Shown here: in pieces, positions 34,133 to 43,531 of the stretch
How positions within the stretch are numbered: the first letter of the stretch is position 1
Layout of the letters: each line of letters opens with the position of its first letter
Source of the DNA: DAOMNN01 sp035443825
GTDB lineage: Bacteria; Pseudomonadota; Gammaproteobacteria; Burkholderiales; Rhodocyclaceae
Direction of reading: 5' to 3'
DNA: 64,000 nucleotides
NCBI GenBank assembly: GCA_035443825.1
Contig: DAOMNN010000006.1
Coordinates: forward strand, 11,549-75,548
Position numbers and translations under genes: made by a program
The notes under the pieces: model-generated
Told to the model about the DNA's origin: nothing
Database searches by the model: none
What the model saw: the letters and a program-made list of their open reading frames with translations, nothing else

Positions 34133-34705
34133 CTGGCTTCTCGCGCAGAACTTTCCGCATTCCTCGAGGGCGTCGAACGGCGTGCATTCAAGCATGCGCT
34201 GTATACGTTGAGGAACGAGGAGGCGGCGCTGGACGCCGTGCAGGATGCGATGCTGAAGCTGTCCGTCAGTTACGGGCAGCGTCCGGCCAATGAGTTTCCG
34301 CGGCTGTTCCAGCGTATCCTGAGCAACGTCATCTACGATATGCTGCGGCGCCAGAAAGTGCGCAGTCACTGGATCACGGCATTCGCGGATATCTTCCGGA
34401 GTGCCGATGACGAGGAAGGCGCAGCCGATCCGCTCGAAACCCTCCGCACAGACCAGGCCGACGCGAATGCGCAGACGCCCCACGGCTTGCATGAGCAGGC
34501 GCGCATCATGGCAGCGATCGAGCAGGAAGTAGCACGGCTGCCGCATCGTCAACGGGAGGCATTTCTGATGCGTTACTGGGAGGAGATGGATATTGCCGAA
34601 ACTGCTGCGGCCATGGGGTGTTCCGAGGGAAGCGTGAAGACGCATTGCTCGCGCGCGACACGGACGTTGGCTGCGGCCCTCAGAGCGAAGGGGATCGTTC
34701 CATGA
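34133..34705 (+). CDS. ECF-type RNA polymerase sigma factor
   Basis: The ~190-residue protein has region 2 (ALYTLRNEEAALDAVQDAMLKL...FPRLFQRILSNVIYDMLRR) and region 4 (LPHRQREAFLMRYWEEMDIAETAAAMGCSEGSVKTHCSRATRTL). The frame has no ATG start. The best start is CTG at 34133, because AAGGA lies 7 nt upstream and the protein then begins with ASRAELSAFLEGVERRAF. A TTG at 34067 lacks a ribosome-binding site and lies in the ilvB -35. It overlaps a DUF3619 gene (ATGA), which may encode its membrane regulator. Confidence 0.88.
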   Translation: MASRAELSAFLEGVERRAFKHALYTLRNEEAALDAVQDAMLKLSVSYGQRPANEFPRLFQRILSNVIYDMLRRQKVRSHWITAFADIFRSADDEEGAADPLETLRTDQADANAQTPHGLHEQARIMAAIEQEVARLPHRQREAFLMRYWEEMDIAETAAAMGCSEGSVKTHCSRATRTLAAALRAKGIVP

Positions 34706-35082
34706 ACGACGAAATGTTCGTGCGCAGGATTGCGGGCCACCTGTCGGCGGCGGCGAGGGACGTCGATCCTGTCGTCGGCGAGCGGCTGCGCAATGCGCGT
34801 GAGCGGGCACTGCAAGTGCAGCGCAAAGGGGGGTTCTTTGCCTTGTTCCAGCAGCATGCCTTGGCGCTTCGCGTGCGATTTGCATTGGCGCCTGCATTGA
34901 GATCGTCTGCGATGGCGGTGGTTTTGGTGGCCGTATTCCTTGGGGGTGACTATTGGACGACCGTGTCGCGCGTCACTGCCTTGCAGGAGGTCGATGCGGC
35001 GCTGCTGATGGACGATCTGCCGATCGAAGCGTATCTGGATCCGGATTTCAGGGCATGGCTGTCTCGCGATTCGCATTCCTGA
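34702..35082 (+). CDS. DUF3619 membrane protein, possible anti-sigma factor
   Basis: The 126-residue protein has a cytoplasmic N-terminus (MNDEMFVRRIAGHLSAAARDVDPVVGERLRNARERAL), one membrane segment near residues 70-88, and a short acidic C-terminal tail with LLMDDLPIEAYLDPDF. This is the DUF3619 pattern. It is coupled to the ECF sigma gene by a 4-nt overlap. The topology and location fit an anti-sigma factor, but no zinc-finger HxxxCxxC motif is present, so that role is inferred only from context. Confidence 0.75.
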   Translation: MNDEMFVRRIAGHLSAAARDVDPVVGERLRNARERALQVQRKGGFFALFQQHALALRVRFALAPALRSSAMAVVLVAVFLGGDYWTTVSRVTALQEVDAALLMDDLPIEAYLDPDFRAWLSRDSHS

Positions 35083-35480
35083 TCGCGCTCCTGCTGCTGG
35101 CCGGATCCGCTCTTGCGCTGACGCCACTGGGCGCACCACAATGGCAGGAACTCAGTCCCGCCCAGCGCGATGTGCTGGCGCCTCTGGCGGGGGATTGGGA
35201 CCGGATGGGCGATGCGCATCGCCAGAAGTGGGTTGGCATTGCGGACAGTTTCGACCGATTGACGGCGGAAGAGCAGTTGCGGATCCGCCAGCGCATGAAA
35301 GCGTGGGCGGATCTGAGCCCGGAAGAACGCGAGCGGGCGCGCGATCAGTATCGGGCATTGCGCAACATGCCGCCAGAGCAGCGCGAGGGCCTGCGCGAGC
35401 AATGGCAGCAGTACAGGAATCTGCCGCCGGATGAGCGGCGCAGCAAGGATGCCGACCCGGCCAGATCCGGAGGCAGGTAG
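35055..35480 (+). CDS. DUF3106 periplasmic protein
   Basis: The 141-residue protein has a signal peptide (AFLIALLLLAGSALA, cleavage near residue 19). A charged helical repeat follows, built of units such as WQELSPAQRDVLAPL, WADLSPEERERARDQYRALRNMPPEQR and QYRNLPPDERR. This is the DUF3106 pattern, reminiscent of periplasmic stress chaperones. It overlaps the DUF3619 gene by 28 nt and belongs to the sigma operon. Function unknown. Confidence 0.8.
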   Translation: MAVSRFAFLIALLLLAGSALALTPLGAPQWQELSPAQRDVLAPLAGDWDRMGDAHRQKWVGIADSFDRLTAEEQLRIRQRMKAWADLSPEERERARDQYRALRNMPPEQREGLREQWQQYRNLPPDERRSKDADPARSGGR

Positions 35481-35523
35481 ACTGCGGTGGCCGTCCCGAA
35501 CGAATGACAAAATGGTCTGCGCA

Positions 35524-35988
35524 ATGCATCCGGAAACAAACGTGTCGTCACGCCTGATCGTCGAACTGGCGGGTCTGCGCCGCAGACTTGCAAGCCTGCT
35601 GTATGAATCCCTGCTACTTCTCGGTGTCCTCGGGGTGGCATTCATCCTTCCCTACGTGTTGCTCGGCATGCTCTTCGAGTTGGCCGTACCTGGGTGGTTC
35701 ATGTGGGTGCACGTATTCGCGTTGCTCGGTCTGTATTTCGTGTGGTACTGGGCAGGTCGGGGTCAGACGCTGGCGATGCAGACCTGGCGGCTGAGGCTGG
35801 TATGTGCCTCCGACGGCGGTACGGTGCCGCTGGCAAGGGCGATCCTGCGCTATGTACTGGCGTGGCCGTCGGTGCTGTGTCTTGGTCTCGGGCTGGCCTG
35901 GGCGCTCGCCGACCGCGATCGTCAGTTTCTGCACGATCGCATCGCCGGGACGCGGGTCGTACTGCTGCCCGTTGCCGCGAGTACCTGA
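35524..35988 (+). CDS. RDD family membrane protein
   Basis: The 154-residue protein has the RDD features RRLASLLYESLLLLG near the start and FHDRIAGTRVV-like FLHDRIAGTRVV near the end, with four hydrophobic stretches. It is 43 nt after the DUF3106 gene and completes the sigma-factor cluster. RDD proteins are sometimes Na+/H+ antiporters, but a specific function cannot be read here. Confidence 0.85.
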   Translation: MHPETNVSSRLIVELAGLRRRLASLLYESLLLLGVLGVAFILPYVLLGMLFELAVPGWFMWVHVFALLGLYFVWYWAGRGQTLAMQTWRLRLVCASDGGTVPLARAILRYVLAWPSVLCLGLGLAWALADRDRQFLHDRIAGTRVVLLPVAAST

Positions 35989-36066
35989 ATGAGTCGCCTG
36001 GTGCTGAGCCGTGCGCCGATCGAGTAAGATGAACGGGGCATCTAACAGTTTTGTCGGACGGCTTGA

Positions 36067-38910
36067 ATGACCGCATCATCCCCTTCGGACGAACAGCAGC
36101 GCGCCTCGCATCACGCCCGAAGTGCGAAGGAGGTCCTTGCCGACTTCGACGTGACACGTGCCGCTGGTCTCTCGGCCGAAGAGGCTGCCGCTAGACTGGA
36201 GCGCTTCGGGCGTAACGCCCTTCCTGCGCCCAGGCGGCGGGGGCCGTTCCTGCGCTTTCTGCTGCAGTTCCACAATGTACTTATCTATGTACTCGTTGCG
36301 GCGGGTGTCGTGACGGCGCTGCTCGGGCACTGGATCGACAGCGGCGTGATCTTCGGTGTGGTGTTGATCAACGCGATCATCGGATTCATTCAGGAGGGCA
36401 AGGCCGAACAGGCACTCGATGCGATCCGGAAGATGCTGTCCCTGCGCGCACAGGTCGTGCGCGGTGGGCACCGGAAGGAGATCCCGGCAGAGGAGGTGGT
36501 GCCCGGAGACATCGTCTTTCTCGCCTCGGGCGACAAGGTCCCGGCCGATCTCAGGCTGATCGAGGTGCGCAGCCTGCGGGTGGAGGAAGCCGCGCTGACC
36601 GGTGAGTCGGTGCCGGTGGAAAAGAACATCGACGCGGTGGCGGAGGATGCCGCTCTCGGTGACCGCGCCGCGATGGCCTATTCTGGAACGCTCGTTGCAT
36701 ACGGTCAGGCAGTGGGGGTCGCAGTGGCCACCGGCTCGGCAACCGAGATCGGCCGCATCAGTGCGATGCTCGGCAAGGTGGAGGAACTGACCACGCCACT
36801 GTTGCGCCAGCTCGGGGTATTCGGCCGCTGGCTGACCTGGGCTATCCTGGCGATAGCCGGGATAGCATTCGCGTTCGGCACCCTGGTCCGTGACTACACG
36901 GCCGATGAGATGTTTCTCGCCGCGGTGGGTCTCGCGGTGGCGGCAATTCCGGAGGGGCTGCCGGCAATCATGACGATCACGCTCGCGATCGGCGTCCAGC
37001 GCATGGCACGACGAAATGCCATCATCCGTCGTTTGCCGTCGGTGGAGGCGCTGGGTTCGGTAACAGTGATCTGCTCGGACAAGACCGGGACGCTTACGCG
37101 TAACGAGATGACGGCCCAGCGCGTGGTGACTGCGGCCGATCGTTTCGCTGTGTCGGGCGTAGGATATGCGCCGCACGGCGCATTCTCGCGTCAGGCGACC
37201 GGTGGTGCGAGCGGGTCGCAATCGTTCCTGCTTCGCGTTCTGTTCGGTGCGGACCTGCTCGAAGACGACCGCGTCGGCGCGACGGTCGCCTCTGAGCCGG
37301 GAGAGGTTTCGATCGAGGGCGAGCCCGTGCTGCTGGAGGCCGCGCGTGCCGCACTGCTGTGCAACGACGCGAGCATTCGCGAAGAGTCCGGCGAATGGTG
37401 TCTGCGAGGGGATCCTACCGAGGGTGCATTGGTCACGGTTGCACTCAAGGCTGGCCTGGAGACCGAATTCGAATGTGAATCCCTGCCACGCACGGATGTG
37501 ATTCCCTTCGAATCCGAACACCGCTTCATGGCGACCCTGCATCATGACCACCAAGGGCGGGGGCGGGTCTATCTGAAGGGGGCGCCCGAGCGTGTGTTCG
37601 AGCTGTGCACGAGACAGCGCCTGAGCGATGGCGATGCGCCGATCGACAAACCCCGCTGGCAAGCGGCGATGGACGATGTCGCGGCCGAAGGCATGCGTTT
37701 GCTGGCGGTGGCGGTACGCGAAGGTGAGGATGGGCTGAAGGCGTTGACATTCGATGATGTCGAGCGCGGTGGGTTTACCCTGCTTGCGGTCTTCGGGCTT
37801 TCCGATCCACCGCGTGAGGAGGCGATCGAAGCAGTCGCACGCTGCCTCTCGGCAGGCATCCGGGTCAAGATGATTACCGGCGACCATGTCGCCACCGCGA
37901 AGGCCATCGGAATCCAACTCGGCCTCGCTCGCGAAATTCGGGCGGTCACCGGGGCGCAGATCGAGCAGATGGACGATGCGGCGATTGCGGCAATGGTGCT
38001 CGACACCCAGATCTTCGCGCGTGCGAGTCCTGAACACAAACTGCGTCTGGTCACCGCGCTGCAGTCCCGCGGCGAGGTCGTTGCGATGACCGGGGATGGT
38101 GTCAACGACGCACCAGCCCTCAAGCGTGCCGATGTCGGGGTAGCAATGGGGCACAAGGGTACGGAGGCAGCAAAGGAAGCCTCCGAGATGGTGCTGGCCG
38201 ATGACAACTTTGCGTCCGTTACTGCCGCGGTCGAGGAAGGACGCACGGTCTACGACAACATCAAGAAGGCGATCGTATTCATTTTGCCGACCAACATCGG
38301 GCAGGCCGGGATCGTCTTTTTCGCAATACTGTTCGGGATGACGATGCCGATCACGCCGGCGCAGATCCTGTGGGTGAACATGATCACGGCGGTGACGCTT
38401 GCACTTGCGCTTGCGTTCGAGCTTCCGGAACGGAACATCATGCAACGTCCGCCGCGATCACCCTCCGAGCCGATACTGGGACCCTTTCTGATCTGGCGGG
38501 TGGTATTCGTCGGGGTTCTGTTGGTCGCGGGGGGGATGGGCTTCTTCGTGTGGGAACTCGAACGCGGCGAAACACTTGAGGTTGCGCGCACGGCAGCGGT
38601 CAATGCGGTGCTCGTCGGCGAGGCATTCTATCTGTTCAACGTGCGCAGCTTTACCGACCCCGTTCTGAATCGAAGCGGATTGACGGGCAACCGCTACATA
38701 CTGGCCGCAATCGCGCTGCTGGTGCTTGCACAGGCCGTGTTTACCTACCTGCCGGTGATGCAGACGCTGTTCGGAACGGAGGGGCTCGATCTGGCAGCAT
38801 GGTTGCGGATCGTCGCTTTCGGTATCATCGTCCTGTTGCTGGTCGAGGCCGAGAAGGCGCTGGTCAGACGAATGGGCCCAGCCAAACCGGCCCGACCAGA
38901 GCGGTCGTGA
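36067..38910 (+). CDS. Cation-transporting P-type ATPase (PacL-like, type II)
   Basis: The 947-residue pump has an N-terminal cation ATPase domain and TGES in the actuator (LTGESVPVEKN). The M4 PEGL motif (AAIPEGLPAIMTI) precedes phosphorylated Asp-338 in CSDKTGTLT, with KGAPE in the nucleotide domain and MTGDGVNDAPAL in the hinge. About ten membrane helices are present. The PEGL and hinge motifs place it with SERCA/PacL Ca2+ or Na+/K+-type pumps, not heavy-metal CPx pumps. The ion cannot be fixed from sequence. A tandem UspA gene follows, a pairing often seen in oxygen-limitation regulons. Confidence 0.92.
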   Translation: MTASSPSDEQQRASHHARSAKEVLADFDVTRAAGLSAEEAAARLERFGRNALPAPRRRGPFLRFLLQFHNVLIYVLVAAGVVTALLGHWIDSGVIFGVVLINAIIGFIQEGKAEQALDAIRKMLSLRAQVVRGGHRKEIPAEEVVPGDIVFLASGDKVPADLRLIEVRSLRVEEAALTGESVPVEKNIDAVAEDAALGDRAAMAYSGTLVAYGQAVGVAVATGSATEIGRISAMLGKVEELTTPLLRQLGVFGRWLTWAILAIAGIAFAFGTLVRDYTADEMFLAAVGLAVAAIPEGLPAIMTITLAIGVQRMARRNAIIRRLPSVEALGSVTVICSDKTGTLTRNEMTAQRVVTAADRFAVSGVGYAPHGAFSRQATGGASGSQSFLLRVLFGADLLEDDRVGATVASEPGEVSIEGEPVLLEAARAALLCNDASIREESGEWCLRGDPTEGALVTVALKAGLETEFECESLPRTDVIPFESEHRFMATLHHDHQGRGRVYLKGAPERVFELCTRQRLSDGDAPIDKPRWQAAMDDVAAEGMRLLAVAVREGEDGLKALTFDDVERGGFTLLAVFGLSDPPREEAIEAVARCLSAGIRVKMITGDHVATAKAIGIQLGLAREIRAVTGAQIEQMDDAAIAAMVLDTQIFARASPEHKLRLVTALQSRGEVVAMTGDGVNDAPALKRADVGVAMGHKGTEAAKEASEMVLADDNFASVTAAVEEGRTVYDNIKKAIVFILPTNIGQAGIVFFAILFGMTMPITPAQILWVNMITAVTLALALAFELPERNIMQRPPRSPSEPILGPFLIWRVVFVGVLLVAGGMGFFVWELERGETLEVARTAAVNAVLVGEAFYLFNVRSFTDPVLNRSGLTGNRYILAAIALLVLAQAVFTYLPVMQTLFGTEGLDLAAWLRIVAFGIIVLLLVEAEKALVRRMGPAKPARPERS

Positions 38911-38942
38911 GCCGGACGTCGCGTTGATTCCTGAGGATCGTG

Positions 38943-38958
38943 CACACTGGCCAGTGTG
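38943..38958. promoter_or_regulatory. Perfect 16-nt palindrome upstream of the UspA gene
   Basis: CACACTGGCCAGTGTG lies 80 nt before the UspA ATG and 33 nt after the ATPase stop. It may be a regulator site or a small hairpin. No T-run follows. Confidence 0.4.
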
Positions 38959-39037
38959 GTGCATCGATCATCCACATGCACCCTGTCCAAGCGGATACAC
39001 CCACCGAGGTGACCAAGGACAATGAGGAGAAAACCGA

Positions 39038-39937
39038 ATGAGCGGGATTCAGAAGATACTTGCAGCCACGGACTTTTCAGAATCAGCCGGAAATGGTGTC
39101 GAGCGGGCCGCCATGCTCGCTTCACAGGCCGGGGCGACTCTGGTCGTCACGAACGTGATCAGCCGCGGGACGCTCAACGCGCTTCACGATCTCATGTCTC
39201 CGGATGCCAGTGACGAGCTTGAGGACGCCTTGCTCAAGGAATCGCTCGATCGTCTCCACGACGTGGAGCAGGGCATCGCCGCGCGGCACCACGTAAATGT
39301 GGAAACCAGTGTTTCCGCCGGATCGGTGTTGAGGGAGATCGACTCGTATGCGAGCGGGACGGGTGCCGATCTTCTCGTGTTGGGCGCACACGGAGGAGGA
39401 TTCGTCCGCGACATGCTGCTCGGCTCGACCACGGAGCGGGTACTGCGCAAGACGACGCTGCCGATGCTGGTCGTCAGGTGCGCACCGTCGACGCCCTTCA
39501 AGCGAGTGCTGGTGCCGGTCGACTTCTCCGAACGCTCTCAGGCGACCATCGAGCTTGCGCGCTCGATTGCGCCGGAGGCCGAACTGATTCTCGTGCATGC
39601 GTTCGAAGTTCCTTACGAGGGCAAACTGCGTCAGGCCGGCGTCGAGGAATCCAAGGTAAACGCCTTGCGCGAGGCGGCCCGTCAGGAAGCACTTCGGCGC
39701 CTCGACGAGCTGGTCGCGAATGCGGGCGTGCCGACCGATTCGATTCGGCGTGTGCTCGTATATGGCCAGCCAGCCAGCGCAATCCTGGAGCAGGCGCAGA
39801 CGCACGGGTGCGACCTCATCGCGATGGGCAAGCAGGGCCTGAGAATGATGGAAGAACTCGTTCTGGGCAGTGTCACACGTCAGGTGATGGAGCACGCGCA
39901 CTGCGACGTGCTCGTCACGGACCGAAAGAAGCGCTGA
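39038..39937 (+). CDS. Tandem universal stress protein
   Basis: The 299-residue protein consists of two UspA domains (about residues 1-148 and 150-299). Each has a phosphate-binding glycine loop: GAHGGGFVRDMLLGST in the first and GKQGLRMMEELVLGSVT in the second, consistent with ATP binding. It starts MSGIQKILAATDFSE. It lies between the P-type ATPase and pepN genes. Similar tandem Usp proteins act in hypoxic survival; regulation here is not visible. Confidence 0.9.
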   Translation: MSGIQKILAATDFSESAGNGVERAAMLASQAGATLVVTNVISRGTLNALHDLMSPDASDELEDALLKESLDRLHDVEQGIAARHHVNVETSVSAGSVLREIDSYASGTGADLLVLGAHGGGFVRDMLLGSTTERVLRKTTLPMLVVRCAPSTPFKRVLVPVDFSERSQATIELARSIAPEAELILVHAFEVPYEGKLRQAGVEESKVNALREAARQEALRRLDELVANAGVPTDSIRRVLVYGQPASAILEQAQTHGCDLIAMGKQGLRMMEELVLGSVTRQVMEHAHCDVLVTDRKKR

Positions 39938-39978
39938 GTTCCGAGTTTCAAAGCCTTACGAGAATAAGTCTCGCAATA

Positions 39979-42669
39979 ATGAAGAATGCCATGCCCCCAA
40001 CCATTCATCGCTCCGATTACGCACCGCTTGCCTGGACCATCGAACGCGTCGATCTGCATTTTCGTCTCGACCCCGAAGAAACGCTGGTCACCAGCACTCT
40101 GCGTTGCGTGCGCAACGTTGACGTGTCGGAGGCGCCGATAAGGCTGTTCGGTGACGGGCTGGAACTGGTCGGCCTCAGCGTGAATGGAGAGCGTGCCGAC
40201 GAGGGGCAATGGCGGCGTACCGATGAGGGAATCGAAGTCGATGTGAAGGGTGACGACGCCGATCTGGAGATCGTGACGCGCGTGAGTCCGCGCGCCAATA
40301 CCTCCTTGTCCGGGTTGTATCTCTCCAGGGATGGTTTCTATACGCAGTGCGAGGCGGAAGGCTTCCGCCGGATCAGCTTCTTTCCCGACCGTCCCGATGT
40401 GATGGCACGCTACACGGTTACGCTCGAAGCCGACCGCGAGCGCTGCCCAGTGCTGCTGTCGAACGGCAACCTGATCGAGGAGGGGGAACTCGAGGACGGC
40501 CGGCACTTCGCGCGCTGGGAGGATCCCTTTCCCAAGCCATCGTATCTGTTCGCGCTCGTCGCTGCGGATCTGGTCGCCCTCGAGCGGCGCGTCCAGACCA
40601 TGTCCGGACGCGAAGTCCTGCTGCAGGTGTGGGTGGAGGAAGGCAACCTGGACCGTGCCGCCCACGCCATGGATGCGCTGGTTCATGCGATGAAGTGGGA
40701 CGAGGCGACGTTCGGGCTCGAACTCGATCTGGAGCGCTTCATGATCGTCGCCGTGGGTGACTTCAACATGGGGGCGATGGAGAACAAGGGGCTCAACATC
40801 TTCAACGCGAAGTTCGTCCTTGCCCGGCCGGATACGGCGACGGACGTCGACTACGAGCATATCGAGAGCGTCGTCGCACACGAGTATTTCCACAACTGGA
40901 CCGGAAACAGGGTCACATGCCGCGACTGGTTCCAACTGACACTGAAGGAAGGGCTGACCGTCTTCCGCGACCAGCAATTCTCGGCCGACATGCTCGCCGC
41001 TGCCGCCGGCGAGCAGGGCGCGGATTCCGCCCGTGCGGTCAAGCGCATCGAGGATGTACGCGTCCTGCGCACCGCCCAGTTTCCGGAAGATGCCGGACCG
41101 ATGGCGCACCCCATTCGCCCGGACAGCTATCAGGAAATCAACAATTTCTATACCGCCACCGTCTATGAAAAGGGCGCTGAGGTCATTCGAATGCTTCACA
41201 CGCTGCTGGGGCGCGAGGGGTTTCGCAACGGCATGGACCTGTATTTCAGCTACTACGACGGCCGGGCGGTGACCTGCGACGACTTCGTCGAATGCATGGC
41301 CGAAGCGAACGGGCGCGATCTCGATCAGTTCATGCGCTGGTACGGTCAGGCCGGCACTCCCGTGATTGGGGCGTCGGGAAAATGGGTGGGCAGTGCCGGG
41401 ATGTATGTGCTGACCTTGTCCCAGCACACCCGCCCCACGCCGGGGCAGAGCGACAATCAACCTCTTCACATTCCGGTTGCGATCGGCTTGATCGGTCCGG
41501 ACGGGGCAGACCTTCCCCTGCGTCTCGAAGGCGAAACACACGCCGGACCGACGACGCGTCTGCTCGAATTGGTGGACGAGGAACACACTTTTCACTTCGT
41601 CGGCCTGCCGACGGAACCGGTACCATCGTTGCTGCGGGGATTCTCCGCGCCTGTGGTGCTCGAACTTGAGGAAAGCGACGAGCGGCTCGCCTTCCGCATG
41701 GCGCATGATTCCGATCCGTTCAATCGCTGGGATGCGGCGCAGCGCTATGCCGAACGCGTGGTGCTGACGCTCGCTTCCGACCTCACCGAAGGCGTCGAGG
41801 CCAAGGTGCCGGAAGCGTTCATGGCGGCTTTCCGGACATTGCTCATGAACGATGCGCTGGATCCCGCCTTCCGCGCGCTGGCGGCTTCGCTTCCGAGCGA
41901 GGTCTACCTTCTGGAGCGGATGAAGCCGGCCGACCCGTTCGCGTTGCGCAAGGCACTCGTTCTTCTGATGGCGGAACTCGGCGGTGGTCTGGCCGATGAA
42001 TGGCTCGAGTTGTACAAGTCGCTCGAGGTCCATGGTGCGTATCGCTATCATCCCGCCGATGCGGGGCGGCGTGCCCTGAGAAATCTGGCGCTTCGCTACC
42101 TGGTTTGCGGCGACGTCGACGATGGCGTGGCGCGTGCCGAGATGCAGTGCGAGTACGCTTCGAACATGACCGAGTGTCTCGGGGCACTGAGTGCGCTGGT
42201 GCTTGGCGGCAGCGCCACGGGCGAGCACGCCCTCGAGACCTTCTATTCGCGCTATCGCGACGACATGCTGGTGCTGGACAAGTGGTTTGCACTGCAGGCG
42301 ATCAGATGGCGCCGCCGCGCGGACGAGCCTCCGGTAATCCAACGCGTGCGCGAGCTGCTTGATCATCCCGCCTTCTCGATAGCCAATCCGAACAAGGTGT
42401 ACGCACTTCTTGGCAACTTCTTCAGGTCGAATCCAGCCGAGTTCCATGCCGCGGATGGAAGCGGTCACGCGTTCTGGGCGGAACAGATAATCGTACTCGA
42501 TGCGCGCAATCCTCAGGTCGCGGCGCGTCTGGCCCGGACGTTGGAGAACTGGCGGCACTTCACGCCCGCGTTGCAGGAGTCCATCCGTGCGCGCCTGGTG
42601 CAGGTCAGCGAGGTTTCGACACTGTCGTCGGACGTGGCCGAAATTATCGAAAAGGCGCTTGCGGAGTGA
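39979..42669 (+). CDS. pepN: Aminopeptidase N
   Basis: The 896-residue M1 metallopeptidase has the substrate-recognition GAMENKGLNIFN, zinc motif HEYFHNW (HEXXH 301-305), and the downstream NxxxTxxEG-type segment LTLKEGLTVFRDQQFS. A long C-terminal helical domain of PepN type follows. It removes N-terminal residues from cytosolic peptides. The chosen ATG is 39979; MPPTIHRSDY at 39991 is a close alternative. Confidence 0.96.
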   Translation: MKNAMPPTIHRSDYAPLAWTIERVDLHFRLDPEETLVTSTLRCVRNVDVSEAPIRLFGDGLELVGLSVNGERADEGQWRRTDEGIEVDVKGDDADLEIVTRVSPRANTSLSGLYLSRDGFYTQCEAEGFRRISFFPDRPDVMARYTVTLEADRERCPVLLSNGNLIEEGELEDGRHFARWEDPFPKPSYLFALVAADLVALERRVQTMSGREVLLQVWVEEGNLDRAAHAMDALVHAMKWDEATFGLELDLERFMIVAVGDFNMGAMENKGLNIFNAKFVLARPDTATDVDYEHIESVVAHEYFHNWTGNRVTCRDWFQLTLKEGLTVFRDQQFSADMLAAAAGEQGADSARAVKRIEDVRVLRTAQFPEDAGPMAHPIRPDSYQEINNFYTATVYEKGAEVIRMLHTLLGREGFRNGMDLYFSYYDGRAVTCDDFVECMAEANGRDLDQFMRWYGQAGTPVIGASGKWVGSAGMYVLTLSQHTRPTPGQSDNQPLHIPVAIGLIGPDGADLPLRLEGETHAGPTTRLLELVDEEHTFHFVGLPTEPVPSLLRGFSAPVVLELEESDERLAFRMAHDSDPFNRWDAAQRYAERVVLTLASDLTEGVEAKVPEAFMAAFRTLLMNDALDPAFRALAASLPSEVYLLERMKPADPFALRKALVLLMAELGGGLADEWLELYKSLEVHGAYRYHPADAGRRALRNLALRYLVCGDVDDGVARAEMQCEYASNMTECLGALSALVLGGSATGEHALETFYSRYRDDMLVLDKWFALQAIRWRRRADEPPVIQRVRELLDHPAFSIANPNKVYALLGNFFRSNPAEFHAADGSGHAFWAEQIIVLDARNPQVAARLARTLENWRHFTPALQESIRARLVQVSEVSTLSSDVAEIIEKALAE

Positions 42670-42792
42670 CCGTATCGGACCGCGATCGGGCTCGATTCGC
42701 CCGGCTGATTGACTCCCAACGACAGTGGACGGGGCGGGCGCATTTGGCGTACCCGGCCATGGCAGCAGGTGACGCGATGTGCGGACCCCCCG

Positions 42793-43410
42793 TCAGCTCA
42801 CGGCCTTCATGATCAGCGGGACGAGTGCCTCGGGCAGCTTGATTCGGCCCTGAAGCACGAAACTGCGTCCCTGGTCGGACATTTTCTTCCAGGTCTTGTG
42901 GATGATCTCGATCCACTTCGCGTCGTCGTATTCGGGGTGCTGGGCGGCGAAGCCTGAAAGGTAGTGTTCCATGAAGACCAGATCGATCACATCCTCCAGC
43001 AACTGCGTGTCCGCATTGACCTTGAGCCCTCTCTTGCCAATGGCGGTCTTGACTCGCTCGATCATCTCTTCGTCGTAGCCGGCCTCGTGCATGAGCCGTC
43101 CGGCGGTTTCGGCATGAAACTTGTAGAGCCCGGTTCGCCATTGCAGGTAGCCCTGACGATCCATCGGATAGGTGTTGCGAGGGGTTTTCCAGCGCTGGAT
43201 GTGCTGCGCACGCACCGCCAGCCGGACCGATTCCGGTGCATCTGGCGCGAATCGGTCGAGCATCTCGCTCATGCGCTGCGCGTACAACAGTTCCTTCGGC
43301 ATGCTCTTGCCGTCGACCATCTCCTGATTGGGGTCTTCGGCGTTGGCCGCATCGAAGGCCGCTATGGCCGCATCGAAGCGGCTTCTGTCCTTGATCACGG
43401 GTGTCTCCAT
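42793..43410 (-). CDS. DUF4202 family protein
   Basis: The 205-residue soluble protein shows the family blocks NQEMVDGKSMPKELLYAQRM, RAQHIQRWKTPRNTYPMDRQGYLQWRTGLYKFHAE and EDVIDLVFMEHYL. The His/Asp/Glu distribution (HIQRW, KFHAET, FMEHYL) suggests an HD-like metal site. ATG at 43410 gives METPVIKDRSRF. The function is unknown. Confidence 0.82.
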   Translation of the reverse strand: METPVIKDRSRFDAAIAAFDAANAEDPNQEMVDGKSMPKELLYAQRMSEMLDRFAPDAPESVRLAVRAQHIQRWKTPRNTYPMDRQGYLQWRTGLYKFHAETAGRLMHEAGYDEEMIERVKTAIGKRGLKVNADTQLLEDVIDLVFMEHYLSGFAAQHPEYDDAKWIEIIHKTWKKMSDQGRSFVLQGRIKLPEALVPLIMKAVS

Positions 43411-43531
43411 GTGGGCTGTGAATCCTCTCTCCGGACCGACCACTTCGCGTCGGGGCCGGAACGAAAATGACCGGCCTCGATGCCTTGCTGCCGCCGTACG
43501 CCTGGGCTGGTGCTGCGGGGCACGGTCCGAT

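Noticed and set aside
36076..38445. 789-codon open frame antisense to the P-type ATPase
   Set aside because: The plus strand encodes a complete ATPase with all motifs. The antisense frame is an artefact of high GC3, with low-complexity H/R/Q-rich translation and no family motif.
39880..42558. 892-codon open frame antisense to pepN
   Set aside because: It mirrors the aminopeptidase codons and shows no recognisable domain, so the real gene is on the plus strand.
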